A DNA stretch of 64,000 nucleotides from Alisma plantago-aquatica (GCA_963693085.1 OY856409.1:1535061072-1535125071); one strand, 5' to 3'; counted from the first letter of the stretch, positions 1 to 11,928 are shown. A program made the numbers and translations. Notes: generated from the sequence alone by a model not told the origin.

Positions 1-604
1 AGCGAGCGACGGTGAGTAAAGGAATCGTCAGAACCCTCAATCGCGGAATGAATTAAACAGAAAGGGAAGAGTCTGGCTCACGGCATGGGTGCTGTTAAGT
101 TAACAATAGGCGTCGATTGTTAAAAAAACGATCCTAAAAACTATAGTTGATTACCAACAAAAAGCCAATACTATTGTTCATTTATAGTCGTCGGTTCCAA
201 CTAGAAAAATTGACGTCTATCTTTATATGCTGACAAAAATAAATGTTGTCGAATTAAGACCATAGTCGTCAGTTTCTGTATAAACATCGACGCTAAAGGG
301 AGGTGAAAATTTTCACAGTTAAGTACGCAAAAATACAACGACGTCGATTATTGTAAGACAAACGATGATAAAAATTGGTCAAATTTCTGTCTCACGGAAA
401 ACTTTAGTCGTCGATTTCTTTTATAACAACCGACGCTGTATGTTAAATTTTGGAGGAATTTTTTTCATTGGAAAATTTGGATTTGGCAGTTAATTTTAGG
501 TGTCGGTTGCTTATTAAGGAACCGACACTAAATAAAAGTGATATTTGTATCTGGTCGCCCTTCACAGATAGATGTCGATTTTTTTATTTAACCGACACTT
601 TATT
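1..604 (-). mobile_element. Truncated 5' end of a CACTA (En/Spm) element, copy A
   Basis: This stretch is a direct-orientation copy of 18,590-19,205, starting with the same leader and continuing through the same subterminal repeats (GTCGGTT / AACCGAC and variants such as ACCGACGC). Such short subterminal repeats in both orientations are the binding-site region of plant CACTA transposases. By analogy with copy B, the terminus should lie to the right and the coding body to the left, outside the window. Similarity stops near 604, just after the ACCGACACTTTA motif, so the last ~60 bases and the terminal inverted repeat are missing. An open frame at 450-656 lies within the repeats and is not a gene. 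Confidence 0.75.
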
Positions 605-1075
605 GGATGGGTTCTGTTATGTTGATCATTGTAATTCGTTACACAAGGATCAATAATGTTAATTGGACACTACGTACTACTATCCTACTAATCATGTGTG
701 CATGAGATACATTAGATATTACTATATCCTAGTCGACCTAGTAGTTAATCTATTTACAGAATGCATGCATAAGAGGTATATAGGTCATTGTATCATTTAT
801 GTCTATAATATATATTAGAATATGTGGATGAGCATGTACAAAATATAAATATATGTAGCATTATGTTAATTAGAAGTGTTATATTAGACAATAGCTCAGT
901 TATTATTAATTAGAGTACAAGAGCTCTAAAATATCTTGTATAAATATCTTATTTTCGTATGATTGACCTGCGTTAATACCTATGTATTAATATGTATGTA
1001 TGCAGATCTTGTATTACATATGCATTAATACGTATGCTAAACTTGTATAAATAGATTGTTATCGCATGATTTTAC
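605..1075. other. AT-rich non-coding stretch, probably residual CACTA B intron or 3' part
   Basis: No coding frame, repeat or terminal motif is recognisable here. On the minus strand the segment begins with a GT splice donor directly after the ORF1 exon piece at 1,076-1,129, so part of it is probably CACTA B intron. The 3' terminus expected for CACTA B (an inverted copy of its TIR) was not found. It was probably lost when this sequence became joined to CACTA copy A near 604. Confidence 0.4.
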
Positions 1076-1129
1076 CTGCAGCATCCTCTAGAATAGTAAC
1101 AGTTATAGGGCAATTTGTATCATTTCTCC
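1076..1129 (-). pseudogene. CACTA B ORF1 exon fragment beyond the LINE insertion
   Basis: On the minus strand, one frame reads ITVTILEDAAG and then meets a GT donor (GTAAAATC) at 1,074-1,075. The segment begins with sequence resembling the far side of the LINE insertion near 12,220-12,233. The two pieces are therefore best read as one ORF1 exon split by the LINE. The target-site copies are imperfect and the exon is short, so this is an inference from frame and splice signal. Confidence 0.45.
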
Positions 1130-1156
1130 TTTTTTGGGGGAATCCAGGAGGCTATT

Positions 1157-4100
1157 TTATTCATCTCGCCCTCCTCTTGCGAGCCAATACGGAAAACTAT
1201 TACACGGGACTAGATTTTTCTGAAAAAGAAATTTGGTGGTACTACTACCATTACAGTTATCTCTAGCTAATTTTGAACTAATACCTTCTGGAGGTCTTCC
1301 ATACTCCACATGACCTAAATTATTTCTCTGGTGCAGCTTTGCTAGAGCGTCAGCCGCCTTGTTACATTCACTAGGTTCAAAGTTCAGCTCCCATTCGGGA
1401 TGTTCCCGCCTGCACTTTTGTATTCTGTTAATAACCCTCGCATACCTGGGATTGTTTTCCGAGTTGCTATGCAACATGTTCACCAACGCCTTGCAGTCCG
1501 TTTTAACCACTATTCTGGAGTGTTTGTTCCTTTTTTCCGCTTCTAAATCCATGTCAACAGCAATTGCCTCATCCTGTGTTGCAGACTCCGCAAACACGTC
1601 CCTTGCATATCCTCTGACCCATTTTCCATCATGGTCCCGAATAATTACTGCAACTATGGCCTTTTTCTTAGTCCAGGAAGCGTCTGTATTCAACTTAATG
1701 TATCCTTCCGGTGGCCGTGTCCACATATGGGTAGTTCTTGCAGTGGGGTTAGTCACTTGTTGGTCACCTTCCCACGCTTTTTCATTCAAGGCAATGTCAC
1801 TTTTGATCCACTGAATCATTACATTGGCGGGGACCGTTGTACCCTCAAACAACGTCCTGTTTCTTGCCTTCCACAGGTTATAGCAAGTTATCAGAAAGTG
1901 TTGTACCTCTTTTCCGCCTTTCTTAACTTGGCTTCGAAACCAACCAGCTTCCTCCACCTGAAAGAATTTGTTTATTTGGTCGGTATTCAACACTGCTTTC
2001 CACACCTCTGACGACAGTGGACAGTCTCTCAAGGCATGTGTGGATGTTTCACAACTTACCTTACATCTCTCGTAGGTTGAAGAGGTTGTGAGCTGGCATT
2101 GCATTCTTATGACGTTCGTCAATATAGCATCATGCATGACCAGCCACCCGAACATACATACCTTAGACGACACTCTGGTCTGCCAAATCTTGTCCCATTC
2201 ACCTTTGACAGTGATATCCTTCCCCTTTCTCAGAATTTCATATGCTGACTTTGTGGTATAAACACCCGTCTCCGTCGCAACCCAGGCACTGACGTCCACC
2301 ACATTAGATCCCGTTGGAGGCTCGAGCTTTAAGATTCTTTCAGTCATTTCCCTCGAGAGCCAATGTCTTAGAAAGTCTACATCCCACTACCCATTTTCTT
2401 GAACAAGGCTCGCTACCATCAGATCAGTAAGGTCAGTTGGCACTTCCTTTAGTGCATGCTCGCCCAATCTGATGCCTGGTCTGACCCAGCAGTCCCTCTA
2501 AAAGTTAATTTGCTGGCCATTGCGAGATATTAAAATAGAATTGTCCATAATGAACTTTTTGCATTGGAGAGTTGATCTGGAAGTCTCGACGCATTAGTTC
2601 CTCTGCCTTCGACATAGCTATTGAACCTTTTCTTCATATATCTACTCCAAATGGACGATCTGTTTTAGGCAATTTCCCATGCGTTCTTTGCGAGGAGGGC
2701 AGTGTTCCATTCCCGCATCGTTTTGAGACCGAGCCCTCCATATGCTTTGTTGCAAGTGACTTTGTTCCACGCGACAAGGGCCATCGAATGTGCCTTGTGA
2801 CAACCACCCCAAATGAACTTGCGTATACATCCATCTATACGATCGCATAGTCTCAGCGGCAAGGCAGCCGTCTGCATAATGTACGTAGGTATGGCCTCCA
2901 ATGTTGATTTTGCTAGACAATATCTCCCTACAAGAGACAAGGTTGTGGCGGCCCACCCATTAGTCTTGGCCTCGAACTTATCTAGGATTCCTGCATAAGT
3001 CTTCTTGTTCACCGGAGAGTGTATAATCGACACTCCTAGGTAGCGCCCCAAGTCCTCCGTTTCTTGAAATCTGCAAATACGTTTGATACGGCTTCTATTG
3101 GTGCGGTGTACACTGGCAGAGAAGAAAATTTGTGTTTTGGCTATGGAGATATCCTGCCCCGAAGCATGCTCAAACTGTTTGAAGCATTGTTTAATCATAC
3201 ATATTTGTTTGCTTGAAGCCTCTCCGAAAAGAATTAAGTCATCTGCAAAACATAGATGAGATAGCTCAATCCCACTCCTTCCCATTTTTATGGTTTTCCA
3301 TTCCCCTCTTTGGACTAGATCATGTATCATCTGACTTAGTCTCTCGATGCATAACACGAAAATATATGGAGAGAGTGGATCTCCTTGTCGTAGCCCTCTG
3401 CTTGGCTTAAAGGATTCAGTTTTAGTCCCATTCCACAGCACTGAGCATTCGCCAGTAGTGATTGAGTTCATGATATAGTTTGCTATACTACTAGGCAGCT
3501 CAATCTTCTGCAAAGTGTTGCGAATAAAGTCCCAGGACATTTTGTCATACGCTTTAGATAAATCTACTTTTATTGCCGTGTTCGCAGGTCCCTGCTTCTT
3601 CTTCATCGTGTGGATGACCTCCTGTGTCAGAGATATATTGTCTGTGATTCGTCTTCCTGGAACGAATGCACTTTGTACTTCAGAAACCCAGTCTGGAAGG
3701 TATTTCTTAATTCTTTCTACTACAACCTTCGAAGCCAGCTTCAGGCAGAAATTATTGAGCGATATGGGACGTAACTGGTCGCAAGACGTGGGCTTGTTTA
3801 TTTTGGGGATTAGGACAATGGTTGATTGACAGAGTTCCTCCGGTAGCTTCTCTCCACTGATAGCTTTCTTAATAATCAGCATAACCGAGCTCTTTACGGT
3901 TTCCCACTGGCTTTTGATGAAAAGTCCATTTATACCATCTGGGCCTGCCGCCTTGTATGGGTTCAGCCTTTTAATTATTTGCAGACATTCTTCTTCTTTC
4001 GGTTCAGCAGCTAACTGTATCCTCTCCCCCTGCTTGAGCTTGCGGAACTTCCCTGGAATAGACTCGGCACTGGTCAGGCGGCTAGTTAGTGGTTCGGTGA

Positions 4101-5272
4101 GGATGGTATGAAAATGGTTTCGCACCATTTCCTTCAGCGGTTCAGCTTCTGTCACCCACCTTCCCTCCGCGTCCTTAAGTTGTAGAATGGTATTGTGTCT
4201 TCTCCTTTGTTTCACATAGGCATTATAGAATTTAGTCTTTCTATCACCGTTTTTCATCCAATTTATGTGACTTCGCATCTTCCATTCTTCTTCTTCTTCT
4301 ATAAGAATAGTTTCCAGTCTTGCCTTCATATCATTATAGATCACATCCGTTATCTGGTTGTAGTTGCTGGCTAGTTCCTTTTCCAGGTTGCTAATGTTTC
4401 GGAGGAGTATTTGTTTGCGCCGGACAACCTCTTGCCTCCTGCTTTTGTCCCACTTCATAACGGTGCCTTTAATATTGTTAAGTGCTTCGTTGAAGCTCTG
4501 CTGCCGCTTTCATTTATCTGCAATCAAAGCCGAAAAGGCCTTGTCACGTGCCTAAGCAGCACGGGCAGTGAATCTGTAGCTCATGGGTTTTCTTCTGACC
4601 TGCTTGACCAAAAGAGGGTTGTGATCCGATTGTAGATGGGGTAAATGAGTGACCAAATAGTCTTGGTGTGTTTGTATGAACGCATCGTTGGCTACCACCC
4701 AGTCTAGCCTTTCTTGTAGCCTACCATGCCTGAAGGTAAACTTGGGCCCCGAAAAACCCATGTCAGAAAGCCCTGCCTCCAGAAGTGTTTCCTGAAAAAT
4801 ACGAGCCTCAGAAAATTGTAGTGCACGCTTCCGATCCGTTCCTCCAGATTGCAGATTGTATTAAAGTCGCCTAACACGATCCATGGTTTTGTGAAGTTGT
4901 TCCCCATGTTTACCAGATGATTCCATAGCAGTCTGCGAACAACAATATGTGGATTTGCATAAACGAAAGTGACCAGCGTAGTGTTATTGATACAGCATGT
5001 AATGAACTGCCGGTGGTAGTTGATGATCTTGATAGTGCTTTCCTCTCTTCATTCCAGCAGACCCAGATTCTCCCTGAAAAGCCTTGCGCTTCAACTCGGA
5101 AAGAGTTCCTGAACCCCATTTTAGAAATCATTTGTGTAGCTTTAATCCCACTCTGCCACGGCTCGGCAATCGCTACTATCTTCGGTTTGTAATAGGACAT
5201 TAATTCTTTGAGATTGAGTCTTGTCTCCTTTTTACCTATCCCTCGAATATTCCAATACATGATGTCTAGCAT
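1157..5272 (-). pseudogene. LINE ORF2: endonuclease, reverse transcriptase, RNase H (frameshifted)
   Basis: This is the ORF2 polyprotein of an L1-type LINE, which nicks the target and reverse-transcribes the element RNA. The N-terminal apurinic-type endonuclease begins MLDIMYWNIRGIG (5,272 downward) and shows GDFN near 4,860 and SDHNPL near 4,630. The reverse transcriptase fills 4,458-2,665, with the finger motif SAFVPGRRITDN, the block GLRQGDPLSPYIF and the catalytic FADD box. The C-terminal part (2,347-1,157) has a zf-RVT region and an RNase H domain with LNTDASW and KTDCKAL. The frame breaks at about 5,000, 4,900, 4,770, 4,500, 2,660 and 2,350, so the protein cannot be made as one chain. 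The RT block is the best preserved. Confidence 0.88.
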
Positions 5273-5514
5273 TGGGTAACTCGTTAAGTGATTTGGGTAA
5301 TCTCTCCTTCAGTCGCAATTCCTTCTTGGGCAGTGCTTACTTGGTCACTGTCACCTGCTGCATCTATTTCACTCTCCTTGCCCGGAGTTTCAGTGATCTC
5401 CTCCCCTACAACAGCGTTTATCTGTTGCTCCTGCGTTTCCGCAGAGCTCTTGTCCGGGTTGTCCTGATTCAGCCTTCTTGGATTCCTCCGTCGTGGTTCA
5501 GATGTGGTGACAAT

Positions 5515-7251
5515 TCACTGCTTTCCTTTTCTTTTCATTTTTGGTCCGCTTCCCTTGTGTTTTCTCCCTAATGCTACCATTGTCGTGGACACTAGTGCAT
5601 CATTTATATGTTGCAGCTCTACCGGCGAGACATTCTCTTTTTGTGTTTCTGTGGTGGTGTTCACGTCAACAGCCATCGATTCTCCCTCGATCATCTCTGT
5701 TTTTTCATCATTAACCTCTATTACCTCATCAACAGCAAGACTGACGGCCTTATGTTTATTGCTTTGCTGTTTCTGCTCTTTGGCCCTTTGAGACACCGTA
5801 TTTGTAATGTCTTGCAGTGGATTGTTTTCCCCTCCCTCATCGGACGTCGGCTTAGTTGTCTTCTTCCTCCTCCACACTTTCTCCGTCTTCTTAGTTTGCA
5901 CATGCGTTTCTGTATTCATATTGTTCTGGGGCATCTCCTGACTTCGGGGTTCCTCATTTCCGTCTTCTTCCGCTAGGTGTTCAAATGGATTAGCAGTCTG
6001 TGGCGAGGTCTGTTTCTCTACGTGCAGTGGGCCTCTTCTTCTCCCCTTCCTTCCTCTCTGTATCTGCCATTGTTCATCGGCTCTCTGGGACCTGGCTGTC
6101 ATATTTCCGCTTTCCTTGCTGTTTGGGGGTGTCTCTGTTCCATTCACTTCTTGTATGGCGGTGCAGTTCTTGGATGTGTGGCCCTCCTCTCCGCAGAGGG
6201 CGCACACCCCTGGGAGCCCTTCGTATATAACTTCATACTCCTCCCCATTAATTAGTATGTGCTCTGCCAAGTCCCTTGTTGTATCCAGCTCGATTTCTAG
6301 TCTGGAGAAACGGCTTCTTGTCCGGCTAGCAGTATGATCATCCACTTTTATTAACCTTCCTAATGCTAGCCCTATGTATTCATACATAGTCGTCACATAC
6401 AGGTGTAGAGGAAGATTAACAATCCTTACCCATGCGACGAACAGTTCTGGGTACTTCTCCCTTGGTTTGAACGTTAGGTACCACTCCCACACCAGCAGGT
6501 TCATCCCGAATATCTTCCATGGCCCTCCTGTAAGGGCTTCCTCGAAGTCCCTTTTGCAAGATAATTGGATGATGAAGTGCCCCATCTCCATCTCGTACAT
6601 GTTGAAACGTCCTGTTATTTTCCACATTAGCTTCACACGATCTCTTAACGTCATGTATCCGATCTCGGATCCCATAAGCCTGACAAGCACAGCGTATCTC
6701 CAAGGTTGTGTTAATCTGTCTTCAGCTGCCAGAACGATGGATATGGTTGGCTTCCCTTCAGCTTCTCCTAACGTGACATCTCGGGCAGATAGTTCCCCGA
6801 CGAAAAGCCTGTCAATGAAGGTGTCGTTCCTCATCGCGCTCTGGACGCCCGATACGGCTCCGCTGTAGTTAAGCGGCGGTATGGTCACAGCCGTGCTCCG
6901 CCGTTGGTCTGTCTCCTTGTTAGGGTCTGTTGGCGTCGCTACAATCTCCATCTCTTGGTTATATTTCCCCCCATCCAGAGGCTCTATCCGGTTCGACTGT
7001 GTGCAGACCGGATTTACGTGTGCTGCGTTGTCGTCATCGTCACCTTGCCTTCCCTTCATGCCTGCGTAATTGAGGTGCAATCCGATCTCTTGGATCGTGA
7101 TCCCGCCCATCATTTTGTAGCGTCCGCCGATAGGTATGTTTCTCCATGCCGTCCTCCTGGCTTTTCTGATCCGCTGCCTCTTGTTTTTCTGGTTCCGATC
7201 CTCCTCGATCCACCTCGGAAGCCATTGTTCGCACTCCACCACTGTCATCAC
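5515..7251 (-). CDS. LINE ORF1 (gag-like, DUF4283 plus zinc knuckle), 578 aa
   Basis: An uninterrupted 578-residue frame immediately 5' of ORF2 on the same strand. The middle third (roughly residues 150-290) matches the DUF4283 domain of plant LINE ORF1 proteins, with the run MWKITGRFNMYEMEMGHFII and then GGPWKIFGMNLLVW. Further on there is a C-X2-C-X4-H-X4-C zinc knuckle, CALCGEEGHTSKNC. The C-terminal part is low-complexity, charged and Glu/Lys/Asn-rich. The role is packaging LINE RNA into a ribonucleoprotein. The start is the first ATG after the short 5' UTR. The intact frame contrasts with the broken ORF2. The N-terminal ~100 residues are basic. Confidence 0.85.
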   Translation of the reverse strand: MMTVVECEQWLPRWIEEDRNQKNKRQRIRKARRTAWRNIPIGGRYKMMGGITIQEIGLHLNYAGMKGRQGDDDDNAAHVNPVCTQSNRIEPLDGGKYNQEMEIVATPTDPNKETDQRRSTAVTIPPLNYSGAVSGVQSAMRNDTFIDRLFVGELSARDVTLGEAEGKPTISIVLAAEDRLTQPWRYAVLVRLMGSEIGYMTLRDRVKLMWKITGRFNMYEMEMGHFIIQLSCKRDFEEALTGGPWKIFGMNLLVWEWYLTFKPREKYPELFVAWVRIVNLPLHLYVTTMYEYIGLALGRLIKVDDHTASRTRSRFSRLEIELDTTRDLAEHILINGEEYEVIYEGLPGVCALCGEEGHTSKNCTAIQEVNGTETPPNSKESGNMTARSQRADEQWQIQRGRKGRRRGPLHVEKQTSPQTANPFEHLAEEDGNEEPRSQEMPQNNMNTETHVQTKKTEKVWRRKKTTKPTSDEGGENNPLQDITNTVSQRAKEQKQQSNKHKAVSLAVDEVIEVNDEKTEMIEGESMAVDVNTTTETQKENVSPVELQHINDALVSTTMVALGRKHKGSGPKMKRKGKQ

Positions 7252-7281
7252 CAGTCCCCCTCCGACCCCTAGGTTTCCCCA

Positions 7282-7290
7282 TCCGAGCTA
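7282..7290. repeat. Left target-site duplication of the MULE
   Basis: The nine bases TCCGAGCTA abut the left terminal inverted repeat. The right terminus is followed at 12,209-12,217 by TCTGAGCTA, an 8/9 match. A 9-bp duplication is typical of Mutator-family insertion. Confidence 0.75.
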
Positions 7291-7570
7291 GGGCGCGGAT
7301 TTGCTGGTCCTGCCCGCTACAGGGAGCACGCTGCTCCTTGTTTGCGCGGGCGCCGCGTGTGCATGGGTAGCCGGAGCGTCTGTCCTTCCTACCGGCTGTG
7401 GAAATGATTGTTTCCGTATCAAACGGCAGTCTGGTTATTTTACAAACAAGTCCAATATTTATAACATGTCTCCTTTTATTAAATATCACCGTCCAGCCTT
7501 AGCTTTGGTTCCGCTTCCTAAATCTTTACCTAACTTCTTTGTTTGCGGTAGTTTGCCGCCACCGTGATAT
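7291..7570 (+). repeat. MULE left terminal inverted repeat, 280 bp
   Basis: It starts GGGCGCGGATTTGCTGGTCC and ends at CCGCCACCGTGATAT. It pairs with 11,929-12,208 over its whole length with about five mismatches. The outer half is GC-rich and the inner half AT-rich. Open frames crossing this repeat, here and in its inverted copy, are by-products of the repeat and not genes. Confidence 0.92.
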
Positions 7571-7799
7571 TCATCGGCGATTTCCTTCTATACATTGTGA
7601 TACCTTGCTACGCATCCAGGAACTGAGGCTTTCAGTCGTGTACATCGAGTTACAGAAGGCTGCTCTTGGCACCACTTCAACTTTATTTGCCTCTTGTCTA
7701 CAGTTCCTCGCAACATCTTCCTGGTATTATCTCCAAGTTAATATCCTCGACGCGAGGCCGGCAAGTCGTCCTGACCCAAACTTTAGAAATCTGATTCAC

Positions 7800-10749
7800 A
7801 TGGAGGAACAAATACGTGAAGGTGATACAATATTATCAACCAGCACAGATACAAGGTATGTTTAACTACCAAGGTAATCTTGCACAATATATTATGATAC
7901 AAAATTAATTTATTTTTTATCTTTAGATCGGTGAGCACTGAAAATGAGGAGGATTTATCTATCAATCATATGAACAACCAGTCTAACACAACACCTAAAT
8001 CGGCAAGGCGCATATTAGATTTTGGTGTTCCTGAACTAGACATGGAATTTGAGTCAGAATCATTTGCATGTGAATTCTATAACCGATATGCTCGTACAGT
8101 TGGGTTCAGTATCCGTAAAAGTAAATGTCGCAGAAATGTTAAAAATGACATAATTTATAGAAGATTGTGTTGCTCTAAAGAGGGATTTAAGGCTTTTGAC
8201 CATCGTCGAGTTGCCGTAAAGAAGCGTAGACAAGAAACAAGGACAGGGTGTAATGCTTTTATAGATATTCACCTTCAAGATGGAATGTGGAAAGTCGTCA
8301 AAATTGAACTTAATCACAACCACGTTCTTGCTTCTACCCCTGAACGCCACATGCATAGGTCTCACAGAAAACTTTCTAATGCTCAAGCTGCACAAGCCGA
8401 TATTGGTGTCCTTTCTGGAATTCGTGTTGGACAAATGATGGAATACATGGGTAGACAAGCTGGTGGTGTTGAAAAACTTGGTTTTCTTGAAAAAGACTAT
8501 AAGAATTATCAAAGTAACAAACGCAAAAAGAATATTGAAAGGGGGGATGCAGTTGCTATAGTCTGAGTATTTGAAAAATAAGAAGGCTGAAAATCCCAAT
8601 TTCTTTTATGAGATGCAATATGATGAAGAAAATAAAATTAGTAACATTTTCTGGGCAGATGCTAGATCCATAAGTGATTATTTCAGTTTTGGTGATGTGG
8701 TTGGCTTTGATACAACATATCGAACAAATGTAGAATGTCAGCCATTTGGTCTATTTGTTGGTGTGAATCATCATAGACAAACTATAATTTTTGGTTCAGC
8801 ATTGTTATATGATGAAACTATTTGTAGCTTTACATGGTTGTTCAAGACATTTTTACAAGCAATGGGTGGTAAGGAACCACAAATAATTTTAACTGATCAA
8901 GATAAAGCAATGGAGTCTGCCATCAAAGAAGTTCTACCACGATGCCACCATCGACTTTGTGTTTGGCATGTCTATCAAAATGCTTTGAAACATCTCAATG
9001 CTCAATTTAAAATTTTGGTTATCAGAAAATAGTCATTTGGTCATGACTTCAGTAGATGTGTGTATGATTACGAAGATGAAGAGGAGTTTTTAAGAGCTTG
9101 GGATGAAATGTTGCAAAAGTATAACCTTCAAGAAAATAAATGGCTACAAAAAATCTTTGATGATAAAGACAGGTGGGCAATGGTCTATTGTAGAAATTAT
9201 TTTACAGCTGACATGAAATCAACACAAAGAAATGAATCATTAAACTCTAAACTGAAACGCTACCTACTACCTCATTACAATTTGTTGGAGTTTTTTGAAC
9301 ATTTTGATCATGTTTTGAGAAAGAGGAGATATAGAGAACTGGAAGCTGATTTTCAAATGAAAAATTCTCTCCCACAAGTGTTTCTTCCTTCTAATATTTC
9401 AAAACAGATGGTTAGTGCGTACACACCGGCAATCTTTGAAAAAGTTCAAGAAGAATATGTCAATTTTGTGAATTATACATCACAAATGGTTGATGATGGA
9501 CCAACTAAAATTTTTACTGTGACAATGATGGGGAAGGGTCGCAAACATGTAGTCAACATAAATGTTGTAAATCACATAGTGGATTGTAGTTGTAAAAAAT
9601 TTGAGTATGCTGGAATTTTGTGTCGACATGTATTTTGAGTCTTCCATCAACTTGAAATTGTAGAAATTCCCTCCAAATATATTCTTAAAAGATGGACTAG
9701 AAATGCCAAATCTAGTAATCCATTAGATTGGCGTGGTATTGTCATGGATGTTTATCCAAAGGTTGCACTTGTGAAACGCAATAATGTGTTATGCCAAGCA
9801 TATATCAAACTAAGTGAGGAAGCAGCGGAGTTCGATGAAACATTTGATATAAGTTTGAAATATGTAGAGAAGGCATTGGAAGATGTAAGAAGATTTAAAG
9901 AAAATATGAAATCTAAAGGAAAGCAACCAATTCAGTGTATCCTTGATGAGGAACCAAATCCAAGCAATGTTGAACTCAAAAGAAGGAATAACGATAAAGG
10001 AAGTAGGAAATGGAATGTTCCTTGAAAAGGGTAAAAGGAAAAGAGTTACTTCAAAGGTATATTTTCAACTTTTTATCAACATGTGTTTTTTACATTCTTT
10101 ATATAATTTAAACATTATTTTTTAACTTTTGAAGGACCAGACAATTGATACAAATATTGAGATGAATAAAGAACTTAGCAGTAAAGCAATCGACGTTCAG
10201 ACGACAACAACACATGTATATTTCTTCTCCTTCTTTACATTGATTATTTATGCTACGTATTGAATGAACAATAATCAAGACAATCACAAAAAATATTTTT
10301 CAACGAAAGATCATAGCATGGTATATTTAATTTTTTTTTTTTTTACACTTAATTACAGGTGACTCAAAGTATGCATGGATATTTATCAAACAATGAACAA
10401 TATAATTCTCATAATGGGAGCATGTTACAATTACTAATGGTGAGAGGAAAATTTATACATCATTTATTATTTATAGTTTATAATGTAATATGTTAACTTT
10501 CAGGGAGTTGAGAAAACCATGCCTTCTACTTCAAGACATGAGTTGATATGTCCAAATATATCCAATGAAGATCAGCAACAAGTAACACACATTTATCAAA
10601 ATGATGTAGTTGCTATCTTTTCACCTATCCCATTGTCATCCTTGATTTAATGTGTCTGATGTTTCAAAATATTGTTTTTGTTATAGGTACAACAATCATC
10701 ACCTTGGATATATCTAGAACATTCATATAAGAAAGAAGGTGCTCTTTGA
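7800..10749 (+). pseudogene. FAR1-related MULE transposase gene, several disabling lesions
   Basis: Exon 1 starts at the ATG at 7,800 and ends at 7,855 with a GT donor. A 71-bp intron ends in TTTAG, and exon 2 resumes in frame at 7,927. The N-terminal FAR1 DNA-binding domain (about residues 40-130) includes the FYNRYARTVGFSIRKSK segment. The MULE transposase core (8,571-9,630) carries DVVGFDTTYRTN, ILTDQDKAM and HHRLCVWHVYQN. It is followed by a SWIM zinc finger, CSCKKFEYAGILCRHVF. Further splice pairs give small C-terminal exons (from 10,134, 10,359 and 10,504) ending at a stop near 10,746. Lesions are a frameshift near 8,560, stops at 9,030 and 9,636, and a likely frameshift near 10,000. 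It could have been a host FAR1-like gene, but the flanking inverted repeats argue for a transposase. Confidence 0.88.
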
Positions 10750-11928
10750 AGAAAATTATTTTGTTGCAACTCTTATGTGAGGAAAAGAGCGATTTTTTGC
10801 TCAGTCTCACTAAACTTACTATACTAAGCTATTTTTCATTTGTTTCAACAATAATTTTTACCGGATTATTGATTAATCTTGGAAGTATAAGATTGGATTT
10901 ATTATCTATTGTCTAATAGTTTCACATTTCCTACCATGGTTAGTTTGTCTTTGATAAATTTCTATTGTTCATGTTCGTTGTATTTTTTGGTGAAAATCTA
11001 CGTTAACAATATGAATCACTACAAAATATAGCACAAAATTGTGCAAGAGTTTTCCAAATAAAATTAATAAGAAAATAAATTCTTGAAACATATAAAATAT
11101 GTGATGGGTAAAAAAAGTTGTCATTTAAATTTTAATTATTTTCTTACAAATTCATATATGTACCACACATTGACGATTTTTATAAATTTTGCAGATTTAT
11201 TTTGTCGTGTTGAATAGTTTAAATTAGATATGAGTGTAAAGGTGATAATCCAAAGTAAGCACGAATAAGAGAGTGACCCAAATATGGGTCAACTTTGGTG
11301 GCCGTAAAATTGGTCAATCATTTTGATGATTGGAACCCCTTTAGAATTGGCAGGGTAAATATTGGGTCGATACAAACCGTCAAGTCTTAATATCCATTTA
11401 AATTATATAGTTCGCGGCTTATACAATGGATGTCTCATTTCTAAGGGCGCCTGATATGCTATTTGAACCCAGGTGTCTAGTTGGTGTCGAGCAATCCGTG
11501 CTACCACTAATGTATTATTCCCAACTTTAAAGTGACGATCCAAATAAACATTTTTAACCACATCTGGATCAATTTTTCTGACTATAAAATTAATCAATCA
11601 TTTTGATAGTTGGGACCCCTATTTAGAATTGACAGAATAAATACTGGTCCAACATTCACGAATATCTATTTAAATTGTATAGTTGACCTGTTTATGCGGA
11701 GGGTAACTCATTTCTGAGGTCGGTTTCCATGCTATTTAAACTTAAGTGTCTAGCCAGTGTCGAACAATTCATACTACCACTAGTATATTATTCTGAAATG
11801 CATCCCTATTTATAATATAATAACCTACTTATACTCTTCATAATTTTGTACACCGCATTAAATACATCGTCCATAGCATCCAATCGATATCTATTTAGAA
11901 TCGATTAATTAATTGCTTGGACTTATTT
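10750..11928. other. MULE 3' non-coding region
   Basis: AT-rich sequence between the transposase gene and the right inverted repeat. The only internal structure seen is the duplicated segment at 11,295-11,797. No captured gene fragment was recognised. Confidence 0.6.
11295..11797 (+). repeat. Tandem duplication, period about 278 bp, inside the MULE
   Basis: Two diverged direct copies, about 11,295-11,522 and 11,572-11,797. Matching landmarks are TCAATCATTTTGATGATTGG against TCAATCATTTTGATAGTTGG, and CTACCACTAATGTATTATTC against CTACCACTAGTATATTATTC. Substitutions and small gaps are frequent, so the duplication is much older than the nearly identical terminal repeats. Confidence 0.75.

Larger units (their letters stand above)
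1130..7290 (-). mobile_element. Near full-length L1-type LINE retrotransposon
   Basis: A minus-strand non-LTR retrotransposon of about 6.2 kb. Reading 5' to 3' on its own strand, it has ORF1 (7,251-5,515), ORF2 (5,272-1,157), a short 3' UTR with AATAAA, and a six-A tail (T run at 1,130-1,135). The 5' UTR is only about 40 bp, so the copy is probably slightly 5'-truncated. The sequence next to the tail at 1,115-1,129 resembles 12,219-12,235 beyond the MULE, giving a degraded target-site duplication of about 15 bp. The MULE at 7,291-12,208 separates the LINE 5' edge from its upstream flank. The LINE itself sits in a CACTA ORF1 exon. Confidence 0.85.

Noticed and set aside
1359..2011. Plus-strand open frames across the LINE RNase H region
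   Set aside because: They are antisense to the recognised zf-RVT/RNase H frame and have no protein motif.
5504..7272. Several long plus-strand frames opposite LINE ORF1
   Set aside because: Shadows of the 578-codon ORF1, with Ser/Phe/Leu-rich translations and no domain.
7800..10749. Domesticated FHY3/FAR1 regulator gene
   Set aside because: It lies between 280-bp inverted repeats with a 9-bp duplication and has disabling lesions, so it is a MULE transposase rather than a host regulator.
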